Below, piece by piece: positions 7,431 to 13,415 of a stretch of DNA of 13,415 nt. The notes beneath the pieces were generated by a model, which had not been told where the DNA came from, searched no databases, and saw nothing but the letters and a program-made list of their open reading frames with translations. The translations under genes were made by a program, and so were the position numbers. The DNA is taken from assembly GCA_964537555.1 (NCBI GenBank), contig CAZIAD010000069.1, forward strand, positions 1 through 13,415. Direction: 5' to 3'. Within the stretch, counting starts at the first letter, position 1; the number at the start of each line of letters is the position of its first letter. This DNA comes from CAYRWR01 sp964537555. Lineage in GTDB: Bacteria; Spirochaetota; Brevinematia; Brevinematales; CAYRWR01.

Positions 7431-8326
7431 GGATCAGTCTCCCCGGAAATCTGCTCCTCAGTGGAGAATATGCGGTTCTGGAACAGGGAGAACCGGGGGT
7501 AGCCCTGGCAGTGGACCGCACTTTCCACCTGGAAAGCAAAAGCAGCCTCAGATGGAGTATACGATCTGTATATCCCCAGCATGAAAGTATCTGGGAAGCA
7601 GGCCGGGATGGATTTCTGGATACTATCATCCCGGCACTAGAACAAGCATTTCCAGGAGCCAGGCCCCATGAAGTGACCCTGGACAGCCGCGAACTGTATC
7701 ACCAGGGCCGTAAGTTGGGTCTGGGATCCAGTGCCTGCACCGTGACTGCCCTTACGGCATTATTCATCTATTCCCATCATGGGGAGCAAATTCCCGAACC
7801 AGCCTCTATAGCAAAGACAGCAGTGCATATTCACAGACTGGCCCAGAAAGGAAGAGGCAGCGGCTATGATGTGATGACCAGTCTCATGGGAGGTATGGGC
7901 ATCTTCCTGGGGGGGACATATCCCGCCTGGGAACCGATAAATGCTCCTCACATTGATCTGAAGTTGTTCCGGGGAGAGCAGCCCGTATCATCCTCTCTGG
8001 CCATAGACAAATGGAAAACGTTTAAAGAATCTTTTCCCGGCCGCTGGGAACAGTACAGGAGATACAACCGGGAGATCACCACACTGGCCCGGAATGCCAG
8101 CTGGCAGGAATACCTGTCCCGGGCCCGGGCCTGGGGAATATCCCTGGGCCAGGATATAGGACTAAGTGCGGAAATCACTCCTCCTGCGGGCCTGCCCCTC
8201 CTGCAGACCAAAGCCCTGGGAGCCGGTAATGAAATAGGACTGTGCTGGGATAGTCCCGCGGCAGATTATCCGGATGAGCTGATCGCGGCCACTATCTCTG
8301 AGGCAGGACTGATATGGGGCCTGTGA
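7427..8326 (+). CDS. mvaK2: Phosphomevalonate kinase
   Basis: Phosphorylates mevalonate 5-phosphate to the diphosphate. A GHMP kinase of 299 residues, shorter than the roughly 330-360 of Gram-positive enzymes. Motif 1 is PGNLLLSGEYAVLEQGEPGVALAVDR at the extreme N terminus, motif 2 (ATP loop) is KLGLGSSACTVTALTAL near 95-111, and AQKGRGSGYDVMTSLMGG near 139-156 is typical of PMK. The third GHMP motif, normally SGAGGGDCG, is reduced to GAGNEIGLCW near 265-274. The start overlaps the mvaD stop by four bases (ATGA), and its upstream AGGA is 11 bases away, so translation is probably coupled. Assignment rests on motifs plus operon position between mvaD and mevalonate kinase. Confidence 0.88.
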   Translation: MRISLPGNLLLSGEYAVLEQGEPGVALAVDRTFHLESKSSLRWSIRSVYPQHESIWEAGRDGFLDTIIPALEQAFPGARPHEVTLDSRELYHQGRKLGLGSSACTVTALTALFIYSHHGEQIPEPASIAKTAVHIHRLAQKGRGSGYDVMTSLMGGMGIFLGGTYPAWEPINAPHIDLKLFRGEQPVSSSLAIDKWKTFKESFPGRWEQYRRYNREITTLARNASWQEYLSRARAWGISLGQDIGLSAEITPPAGLPLLQTKALGAGNEIGLCWDSPAADYPDELIAATISEAGLIWGL

Positions 8327-9219
8327 AGGTATGGGCTCCCGGTAAGCTTATTCTCCTGGGAGAGCATGCTGCGGTCTATGGCTATCCTGCTGCAGGAATT
8401 GCCCTGGATCAGGGTATCAGCATAGAGGCAGGCCCTCAAGAGCAAGAAAGCAGATTTCCCGGAATACCCATAGAGTATATTCCTCTGCTTAAAAAGCTCA
8501 TCTATAGTATAAAGGGCAGTGAATCAGAAATGACTCTCCATATCAAATCAGATATCCCCATCGGTGGCGGCCTCGGCTCGTCCGGAGCCCTGTGCGTGGC
8601 CCTGGCCCGTTTTTTCCATCCTGAAATGGACAATCAATCCTTGTGGTACCAGGCCCACCAGGCTGAAAAGCTGGTGCATGGGACTCCCTCCGGTATCGAC
8701 ACCGGGCTGTCTGTATATGGTGCTATGCAGGCTTTTATACCCGGAAAAACCGGACTCCCTTCCAGAATAGCACTGCCCGGACTTTCGGGATGGCTGCTGC
8801 TCAGTGCTGTTCCGCGGATGGGTACTACCCTGAGCCTGGTGGCCGGACTGAGAGACAGGATGCTCAGCGGGGACAGCGTTCTGCACTATGAGATGGAAAG
8901 CCTGGGCCAGTACTCCCGGGAATTAATAGAATGCCCGGGCACTGTCACCTCTAAGAGATTGGGTGAATTATGCCAGTCCGCCCATCATATACTGAGAAGC
9001 TGGGGACTGTCCCTCAGTATTCTGGACGATTACCTCCTGGCCACCCGGGAATGGGGATCTCTGGGAGGAAAAGTCAGCGGAGCAGGGGGTGGAGGGGCAT
9101 TCTTCAGCCTCTATGCCGATCAGGACCTGGCCCTCCAGGCAGCCACTCTCAGCCGTAAATGGTTCCGGGACCGGGGACAATACCTGCTCATGGCTCCCCG
9201 TGTCATCAGTCTGTCCTAG
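8314..9219 (+). CDS. mvk: Mevalonate kinase
   Basis: Phosphorylates mevalonate to mevalonate 5-phosphate. A GHMP kinase of 301 residues. Landmarks: APGKLILLGEHAAVYG (8-23); the ATP loop PIGGGLGSSGALCVAL (82-97); HGTPSGIDTGLSVYGA with the catalytic aspartate Asp129; and the third motif KVSGAGGGGAFFS near 265-277. ATG at 8314 has AGGA five bases upstream and overlaps mvaK2 by 13 bases. An alternative GTG at 8323 gives the common four-base GTGA overlap and an N terminus starting MKVWAPGK, closer to typical mevalonate kinases, so the true start may be there. Last gene of the operon; no convincing terminator follows. Confidence 0.93.
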   Translation: MGPVKVWAPGKLILLGEHAAVYGYPAAGIALDQGISIEAGPQEQESRFPGIPIEYIPLLKKLIYSIKGSESEMTLHIKSDIPIGGGLGSSGALCVALARFFHPEMDNQSLWYQAHQAEKLVHGTPSGIDTGLSVYGAMQAFIPGKTGLPSRIALPGLSGWLLLSAVPRMGTTLSLVAGLRDRMLSGDSVLHYEMESLGQYSRELIECPGTVTSKRLGELCQSAHHILRSWGLSLSILDDYLLATREWGSLGGKVSGAGGGGAFFSLYADQDLALQAATLSRKWFRDRGQYLLMAPRVISLS

Positions 9220-9234
9220 ACTATTTTCCTGTCA

Positions 9235-9263
9235 TTGACAAATCATTCTGCCTTATATAGACT
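9235..9263 (+). promoter_or_regulatory. Predicted promoter of bioB
   Basis: A perfect TTGACA (9235-9240) lies 17 bases before TAGACT (9258-9263). Transcription would begin near 9270, inside the inverted repeat described next, leaving a leader of about 40 bases. This makes bioB a separate unit from the mevalonate operon that ends 90 bases before it. Confidence 0.5.
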
Positions 9264-9294
9264 ATGTATACCTACTAATTTAATAGGTTTACAA
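9264..9294. promoter_or_regulatory. BirA-operator-like inverted repeat upstream of bioB
   Basis: ATGTATACC (9264-9272) and GGTTTACAA (9286-9294) flank 13 bases. The right half equals the half-site of the BirA (biotin repressor) operator as I remember it, TTGTAAACC...GGTTTACAA; the left half differs at two of nine positions. The symmetry extends inward by TA on both sides. The gap is slightly shorter than the 14-16 bases I recall for known BirA sites. The site covers the predicted start of transcription of a biotin gene, as expected for repression by biotinyl-AMP-bound BirA. No birA gene is in the window. Confidence 0.55.
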
Positions 9295-9309
9295 CTTTAA
9301 GGAGATATT

Positions 9310-10377
9310 ATGTCACTACAGAACATTATTGATAAAGCACTTCAGGATAAAGCCCTGAACAGAAATGAGGCACAACTCATACTGGACTGGGATGATGAGG
9401 ATATTCTCAGCCTGGTACAAGGGGTCTACCCGGTACGAAAACACTTTTTTGGCAAAAGAATCAAGATGCATACACTCATGAATATTCAAAGCGGGATGTG
9501 TGCCGAAGATTGCAGTTATTGTTCCCAGTCCCGTAGCTCACATGCAGAGGTAGAAAGTTATCGTATGCTGCAGCCTCATTTCGTATTGCCCGCTGCTAAA
9601 AAAGCGGTAGATAATGGCTCCAGTAAACTCTGCCTGGTCGCATCCATGCGCGGCCCCACTCAACGGGACCTGGATGTACTGACTGAATCTATACGGCAGG
9701 TCAGGTCGCATTATCCGGATCTGGAGATCTGTGTCTCTCTGGGAATACTGCAGGATGGCCAGGCCGCCCAGCTCAGATCTGCCGGCGTTTCCACTTACAA
9801 CCATAATCTGAACACCAGTGAAGAACACTATGCTGAGATCTGTACTTCTCATACTTTCCAGGACCGTCTGGATACAGTGAGACAGGCCCAGTCAGCCGGG
9901 CTATTGACCTGCAGCGGCGCGATCCTGGGTATGGGGGAAAGTGATAAAGATATCATCGATCTAGCCTTCCAGCTGCGTGAACTGAAAGCCCGGTCTATAC
10001 CCCTGAACTTTCTTATTCCCATTCCCGGCACAGTGCTGGAATCCCTGCAGGAACTCAGCCCTCAGCGCTGTCTCAAGATCCTGGCCCTGTTCCGCCTGAT
10101 AAATCCCTCTGCCGAAATTCGGGCTGCGGCAGGCAGGGAGCTCCACCTCCGTTCCTTTCAGCCCCTGGCCCTCTATCTGGCAAATTCCCTGTTTCTGGGA
10201 GACTATCTCACTACCAAAGGCCAGTCCATACAGGCAGACCTGGATATGATCCGGGATCATGGCTTTGTGATAGAGGGTGTGGATCCTGACATAGGGCCCA
10301 GGGATATCCGGGAAGATGTGGAAATGATAAAAATCACAGAGTCCGGCTGTGGATGCAGTGAAGGATGTAGCTGCTGA
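9310..10377 (+). CDS. bioB: Biotin synthase, radical SAM
   Basis: Inserts sulfur into dethiobiotin, the last step of biotin synthesis. The radical SAM cluster motif CX3CX2C is at Cys64, Cys68 and Cys71. Ligands of the sulfur-donating 2Fe-2S cluster appear as Cys108, Cys141, Cys201 and Arg271 (in IRAAAGRE, aligning with E. coli Arg260), which points to a classical BioB. YNHNLNTS at 163-170 has Asn where E. coli has Asp; I believe this variant is known in other phyla. Length is 355, against about 346 in E. coli. The final ten residues, GCGCSEGCSC, form an extra cysteine-rich tail (Cys347, 349, 353, 355). AAGGAG lies five bases before the ATG. No other bio gene is adjacent. Confidence 0.96.
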   Translation: MSLQNIIDKALQDKALNRNEAQLILDWDDEDILSLVQGVYPVRKHFFGKRIKMHTLMNIQSGMCAEDCSYCSQSRSSHAEVESYRMLQPHFVLPAAKKAVDNGSSKLCLVASMRGPTQRDLDVLTESIRQVRSHYPDLEICVSLGILQDGQAAQLRSAGVSTYNHNLNTSEEHYAEICTSHTFQDRLDTVRQAQSAGLLTCSGAILGMGESDKDIIDLAFQLRELKARSIPLNFLIPIPGTVLESLQELSPQRCLKILALFRLINPSAEIRAAAGRELHLRSFQPLALYLANSLFLGDYLTTKGQSIQADLDMIRDHGFVIEGVDPDIGPRDIREDVEMIKITESGCGCSEGCSC

Positions 10378-10415
10378 TATTCCAGAGACTCAAAAAAGCA
10401 TGGAGTAATTTTTGC

Positions 10416-10444
10416 TTGTCATAATAGTGTTTTTAGCTTACAAT
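10416..10444 (+). promoter_or_regulatory. Predicted promoter of the DUF47-PiT pair
   Basis: TTGTCA (10416-10421) and TACAAT (10439-10444) are 17 bases apart. The start would fall near 10451, about 30 bases before the ATG at 10481, with AAAGGA (10468-10473) as ribosome binding site. GCTTA/TAAGC (10436-10440 and 10449-10453) can also form a short hairpin here followed by seven Ts, so a weak terminator for bioB could overlap the same stretch. Confidence 0.4.
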
Positions 10445-10480
10445 TGAATAAGCAAGATAATTTTTTTAAAGGAAAAATCT

Positions 10481-10582
10481 ATGTTTTTCTTATCCGGAAG
10501 AAACAAGATCCTGTTCCATCAGATCAGCGATTATCTGGAATTGTGCAAAATAGTCATTGAAAGCTTTAAAACTGCCACTTAA
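10481..10582 (+). pseudogene. N-terminal part of the DUF47 gene, ended by in-frame TAA
   Basis: From the ATG at 10481, which has AAAGGA seven bases upstream, 33 codons read MFFLSGRNKILFHQ... up to ...ESFKTAT and then a TAA at 10580-10582. The same frame then continues without interruption (YYFKHGSDVHFES) into the ORF beginning at 10625 and on to 11128. Ignoring the TAA, the joined protein would be about 215 residues, the usual DUF47 length, and the visible N-terminal part looks like helix 1 of that family. The simplest reading is a point nonsense change at codon 34 (for example Gln CAA to TAA) or a base-calling error. A true short leader peptide with re-initiation is less likely. Confidence 0.65.
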
Positions 10583-10624
10583 TACTACTTTAAACACGGC
10601 TCTGATGTACATTTTGAATCTCTT

Positions 10625-11128
10625 ATGGAAAAAGTAAACCAGGAAGAATCCGATGCAGATGAGGGTCTGGTCATCATCCGTCAGACCCTCTATCAAAAGT
10701 CCCTGCTCCCCGAAGCCAGAGAAGACATCATGGTACTACTGGATAAAGTGGACGATATCGTGGACCAGGCCCTGCATATCATACAATACCAGTACAGCCA
10801 CTCCCCTGCCATCCCGGATTCACTAAAAGAGGATCTCAAAGAGCTGATCCGGACTTCCATTAAATGTGCGATCAAATTACTGGATGTAGTAAGTTCATTT
10901 CTGGAGAAAAATCAAAATCTCATAGAAGAGATCCGGGTCATCAATAACATGGAATCTATATGCGACTCTTTACAGTTGAAACTGTGCAAACGGGTATTTG
11001 ATTCAAAGATCAAGGATTTTAATAAACTCCTGTTACGCGATTATATCAGTGGGCTGGGTACAATAAGTGATCTGTCTGAAGATGCGGGAGATATTCTCAT
11101 CCTTATGCAGATCAAACGAGTAGTATAA
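10625..11128 (+). CDS. DUF47/PhoU-like phosphate transport regulator, N-terminally interrupted
   Basis: This 167-residue ORF encodes most of a helical DUF47 (PhoU-like, TIGR00153-type) protein, a family usually paired with PiT transporters and thought to modulate phosphate uptake. It shows the acidic metal-binding style of helix 2, ESLMEKVNQEESDADEGLVIIRQTLY, and then AREDIMVLLDKVDDIVDQALHI, both typical of the family. The ATG at 10625 has no ribosome binding site; the natural start is very likely at 10481, but a TAA at 10580 intervenes. If made from 10625, the protein lacks helix 1 and the start of helix 2. Its stop overlaps the PiT start by one base (TAATG), the usual coupled arrangement. 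Confidence 0.8.
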   Translation: MEKVNQEESDADEGLVIIRQTLYQKSLLPEAREDIMVLLDKVDDIVDQALHIIQYQYSHSPAIPDSLKEDLKELIRTSIKCAIKLLDVVSSFLEKNQNLIEEIRVINNMESICDSLQLKLCKRVFDSKIKDFNKLLLRDYISGLGTISDLSEDAGDILILMQIKRVV

Positions 11129-12084
11129 TGATCAGGCTGCTCAGTGGCGTATTCCTGGGCTGGGGCCTGGGCGCCAATGACTCTGCTAATGTATTCGGCA
11201 CTGCCGTCAGCTCCAAGATGATCAAATACAGTAGCGCTGTAATATGCACTGCCGTATTCGTTATAGCGGGAGCTCTTCTCCAGGGTCAGGAAGGTATGCA
11301 TACCCTTCAGGGTCTTACCGATCAGTCCATACAGACTGCCTTTATTTCCTCCCTGGCAGCTGCCATCACAGTCCTGATAATGACCATACTGAAGCTGCCG
11401 GTCAGTACTTCTCAGGCTGTGGTAGGAGCCATTATCGGTATAGGATTTCTCCAGCATGACCTGGACCTGAGCAGTCTGGGCAAGGTAGTGATCTGCTGGG
11501 TAGGGACCCCCATTGGCGGATTTATCCTGGCCCTCATCCTTTACGGCATATTGACTCTGTTATTTAAAGTATTCCGCCCCCACCTGTTTAACCGGGATAC
11601 CATTCTACGTCTGGGACTGCTGGGGGCAGGCTGCTATGGAGCCTATGCCCTGGGAGCCAATAATGTAGCCAATGTAACAGGAATATTTGTAGGCGTCGTC
11701 GAGATCTCTCCCGGTATTATGCTTAATACTTTTCAGGCTGTGCTCATAGGAGGTATCAGTATCGCCCTGGGCGCACTGACCTATAGTAAAAAAGTGATGG
11801 TCACGGTGGGACGGTCTATAGTCAAACTGGATGCCTTCAGCGCATTGGTGACAGTTATGGCACACTCTATCACGGTTCATATCTATGCTCTGCTGGGAGT
11901 GCCCGTCTCATCCACCCAGGCCATCATCGGAGCAGTTCTGGCTATTGGCTTGATTCAAGGGACCCAGACCATCAACTTTAAGATGCTGGCACAGGTATTA
12001 AGCGGATGGCTACTCACTCCTGTACTAGCCGCATTTCTTTCCAGTGCGATCTACTACATAACCCATCTCAGATATATTCCCTAA
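11128..12084 (+). CDS. pit: PiT-family inorganic phosphate transporter
   Basis: An inner-membrane phosphate symporter of 318 residues. The two inverted family signatures are present: GANDSANVFGTAVSSK near residues 15-30 and GANNVANVTGIFVG near 176-189. Each half also carries the PVSTSQAVVGAIIGIG (about 91-106) or PVSSTQAIIGAVLAIG (about 258-273) motif. Many hydrophobic helices span its length. The very short N terminus puts the first signature near the start, as in many short bacterial PiT proteins. Its ATG overlaps the DUF47 stop by one base and has almost no ribosome binding site, so translation depends on ribosomes arriving from the DUF47 frame. The interruption upstream may therefore also reduce PiT. 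The transported cation (proton or sodium) cannot be told. Confidence 0.93.
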   Translation: MIRLLSGVFLGWGLGANDSANVFGTAVSSKMIKYSSAVICTAVFVIAGALLQGQEGMHTLQGLTDQSIQTAFISSLAAAITVLIMTILKLPVSTSQAVVGAIIGIGFLQHDLDLSSLGKVVICWVGTPIGGFILALILYGILTLLFKVFRPHLFNRDTILRLGLLGAGCYGAYALGANNVANVTGIFVGVVEISPGIMLNTFQAVLIGGISIALGALTYSKKVMVTVGRSIVKLDAFSALVTVMAHSITVHIYALLGVPVSSTQAIIGAVLAIGLIQGTQTINFKMLAQVLSGWLLTPVLAAFLSSAIYYITHLRYIP

Positions 12085-12097
12085 AAGATTTATCAAG

Positions 12098-12123
12098 CTG
12101 CATCACTAGGCTTGGTGGTGCAG
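12098..12123. terminator. Hairpin between convergent genes, candidate bidirectional terminator
   Basis: CTGCATCAC (12098-12106) pairs with GTGGTGCAG (12115-12123) around an eight-base loop, nine pairs with one G-U wobble on the plus-strand RNA. It lies 14 bases past the PiT stop and covers the last codons and stop of the minus-strand gene. There is no clean T tract on either side (minus strand reaches TCTTTT only 13 bases on), so termination may be inefficient or Rho-assisted. Confidence 0.4.
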
Positions 12124-12537
12124 ATCAATATACTGCTTAGGTCTAAGGTTTGATTCCATATTCCAGATAAGCGCCCTGCACTCCTCCATGATAAAAACAG
12201 CTAAGAAATCCAGATTACCGGTCTGCTTCTGAATATCCTGGAGAAAGGGTCTTTTTTTAAGGAGATCAAGTTTCAGATTTTCATCTTCCAGCAACCTGAC
12301 TTTTCCAGATACCCTGACCTGAATACTCTTGTCCTCATTGACAAAGCAAAACTCTGCCCATGGCTGGGCAATCAACTGCCTGTAAAAGTCTTTCATCTTA
12401 CCAGTATGGAAAAGTATCCCTGAATTATCTGCACGGACAGTCCATACATGTCTCAAATATGCTTTAATTCCATCGGTAGTAGCAATCGCTGCTGTACTAT
12501 ACTTATTGAGAAAATCGAAAATCTCTGTGTCATGCAT
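12106..12537 (-). CDS. Small pyridoxamine 5'-phosphate oxidase-like flavoprotein
   Basis: A 143-residue protein of the FMN-binding split-barrel family. Landmarks: STAAIATTDG near 14-23, the first strand of the barrel, then GILFHTGKMKDFYRQLIAQPWAEFCFV near 40-66, the flavin-phosphate loop and the following helix-strand typical of this group, then VRVSGKVRLLED. It is far shorter than true PdxH (about 210), so vitamin B6 synthesis is unlikely. Relatives bind FMN, F420 or haem and act as small reductases or detoxifying enzymes; the substrate here is unknown. A strong AGGAGGT (12549-12543) precedes the ATG by about five bases. It follows the AraC-type regulator gene on the same strand after a 92-base gap, suggesting co-transcription or regulation by it. 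Confidence 0.8.
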   Translation of the reverse strand: MHDTEIFDFLNKYSTAAIATTDGIKAYLRHVWTVRADNSGILFHTGKMKDFYRQLIAQPWAEFCFVNEDKSIQVRVSGKVRLLEDENLKLDLLKKRPFLQDIQKQTGNLDFLAVFIMEECRALIWNMESNLRPKQYIDLHHQA

Positions 12538-12629
12538 ATAACACCTCCTATATCATGATATTGATTATAGGAAATAAAGCTGAATGTTTCTATCGATTTT
12601 GGCTCAAAAAATATGGATTTTGGTTTTAT

Positions 12630-13415
12630 TTAACGCAGGACTGCTGCTTTTTTCAGAGTATTGGGAGTGATTTGGTATTTCTTTTTAAAGGACTGTATAA
12701 AATGAGAGACATTTTCAAAGCCAGCTTCAAAACAGACCTCTGTAATATTTTTCTCAGAATGGCTCAGTAAAAAATGAGCATGCTCCAGACGTTTATTATT
12801 GATCCACTGCTTAGGTGGAATACTAAATATTTTTCCAAACTCTTTTTTAAAAGTGGAAAGACTGCGCCCCGACTGACGGGCAAATTCCTCAATAGTCATA
12901 GGGAGCATATAGTTATGGTTGAGGTATTGGATCAGATCTATCCGTGAGGATAAGCTAAGGCTTTTTAAAAAACATAAAAACTGATTATTCTGATCTGTAC
13001 TCATAAGATGCAGCAATATCTCTTCCAGTTTTATTTTCAAAAGCTCTTTTTTATGAGGAAATTCATTGTTGAAATACGGTATAAGGGATTCCGCACTGGA
13101 TCTCATGAGTTGTGAAGTATTAAGCTTGTACACTTCCGGGCGGTCCCATGTTCTCATATCCCCTCGATTCAGGAGATGACTATTCTTTTGAGCAAATTTC
13201 AGTAAAAAACTGTCATCCAGAAAAAAAATGAGGCTCTGAAACTGTTTGTCCAGGCTTAGCTTTTCTGAAAGCAGATATACCCCTTTATGGGCAAAGAATG
13301 CTTCGCCTTTATTAATGGTTATGTCTCCGGAAACGGTATGTAAAATCTTTTTTCCCTCTAAAATAAAGACCAGAAGGCATTTTGACAGTAATACCTGGAC
13401 TTTATTTTGTCCGAT
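12630..13415 (-). CDS. AraC-family transcriptional regulator, 5' end outside window
   Basis: The reading frame is open from the stop at 12630 to the right edge, giving 261 residues with the start missing; the internal ATG at 13157 is not the real start. The N-terminal half contains VSGDITINKGEAFFAHKGVYLL, a cupin-like sensing domain resembling ExsA/AraC regulators. The last 100 residues hold the two helix-turn-helix units: MTIEEFARQSGRSLSTFKKEFGKIF, then PPKQWINNKRLEHAHFLL and ITEVCFEAGFENVSHFIQSFKKKYQITP, the classic AraC signature. Codon use is more AT-rich than in the mevalonate operon. The likely target is the flavoprotein gene just downstream, but this is only inferred from position. A short spacer of 92 bases between the two holds the flavoprotein's ribosome binding site and no other clear signal. 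Confidence 0.88.
   Translation of the reverse strand: MGQNKVQVLLSKCLLVFILEGKKILHTVSGDITINKGEAFFAHKGVYLLSEKLSLDKQFQSLIFFLDDSFLLKFAQKNSHLLNRGDMRTWDRPEVYKLNTSQLMRSSAESLIPYFNNEFPHKKELLKIKLEEILLHLMSTDQNNQFLCFLKSLSLSSRIDLIQYLNHNYMLPMTIEEFARQSGRSLSTFKKEFGKIFSIPPKQWINNKRLEHAHFLLSHSEKNITEVCFEAGFENVSHFIQSFKKKYQITPNTLKKAAVLR

Noticed and set aside
8548..8886. Long minus-strand open frame opposite mvk, and similar ones opposite mvaA and bioB.
   Set aside because: These lie on the other strand of well-supported genes, have low-complexity unnatural composition, and show no ribosome binding site or family motif. They are shadows of GC-rich coding sequence.
10391..10416. CAAAAA...TTTTTG inverted repeat after bioB considered as a terminator.
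   Set aside because: The stem is almost all A-T with no G+C core, so it would be too weak to act as an intrinsic terminator.
10580..10582. Recoded stop codon (alternative genetic code or programmed readthrough) in the DUF47 gene.
   Set aside because: TAA ends fni, mvaA and others normally, the base after it is T (a strong termination context), and no stimulatory structure was evident. A nonsense change or read error is simpler.

Overview
The window reads as a chromosomal segment of a carotenoid-making Gram-negative bacterium that makes isoprenoids by the mevalonate route. The Gram-negative assignment rests on an OmpA-type peptidoglycan-anchoring domain and exported proteins. The mevalonate cluster order mvaS, type 2 idi, mvaA, mvaD, mvaK2, mvk matches, from memory, the order in Borrelia (around BB0683-BB0688). 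A spirochaete is therefore my first guess, but this is inference from gene order and not proof. The central operon is clearly richer in G+C than the left edge and the right 900 bases. All stop codons fit the standard code.

Layout. Bases 1-1037 hold a possible divergent gene start at the very edge, then crtZ (beta-carotene hydroxylase) overlapping a secreted DUF2141 protein. Converging on these, 1065-2681 on the minus strand encodes an exported beta-propeller fused to an OmpA peptidoglycan-binding domain. A 189-base divergent spacer (2682-2870) carries a 15-base perfect palindrome and a phased direct repeat just upstream of the mevalonate operon. The operon runs from 2871 to 9219 as six tightly packed or overlapping genes. 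They cover every step from acetoacetyl-CoA plus acetyl-CoA to IPP and its isomer DMAPP. Next comes bioB (9310-10377) behind a good promoter overlapped by a BirA-operator-like inverted repeat. A phosphate pair follows: a DUF47/PhoU-like regulator whose reading frame is broken by an in-frame TAA, overlapped by a PiT-type phosphate transporter. A hairpin at 12098-12123 separates these from two minus-strand genes: a small pyridoxamine-phosphate-oxidase-like flavoprotein, and an AraC-family regulator cut by the right edge.

How the genes fit together. The operon supplies C5 units for quinones, cell-wall lipid carriers and carotenoids, and CrtZ at the left edge would hydroxylate the carotenoid rings. 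The DUF2141 protein is translationally linked to crtZ and may act in the same envelope or pigment process, but its function is unknown. BioB makes biotin and appears to be controlled separately. The PhoU-like/PiT pair would import phosphate, with the regulator possibly damaged. No tRNA, rRNA, CRISPR array, insertion sequence or phage gene was seen. No single novel system stands out. The best leads are the interrupted DUF47 gene, the operator-like palindrome of the mevalonate operon, the BirA-like site, the propeller-OmpA fusion and the crtZ-DUF2141 pair.
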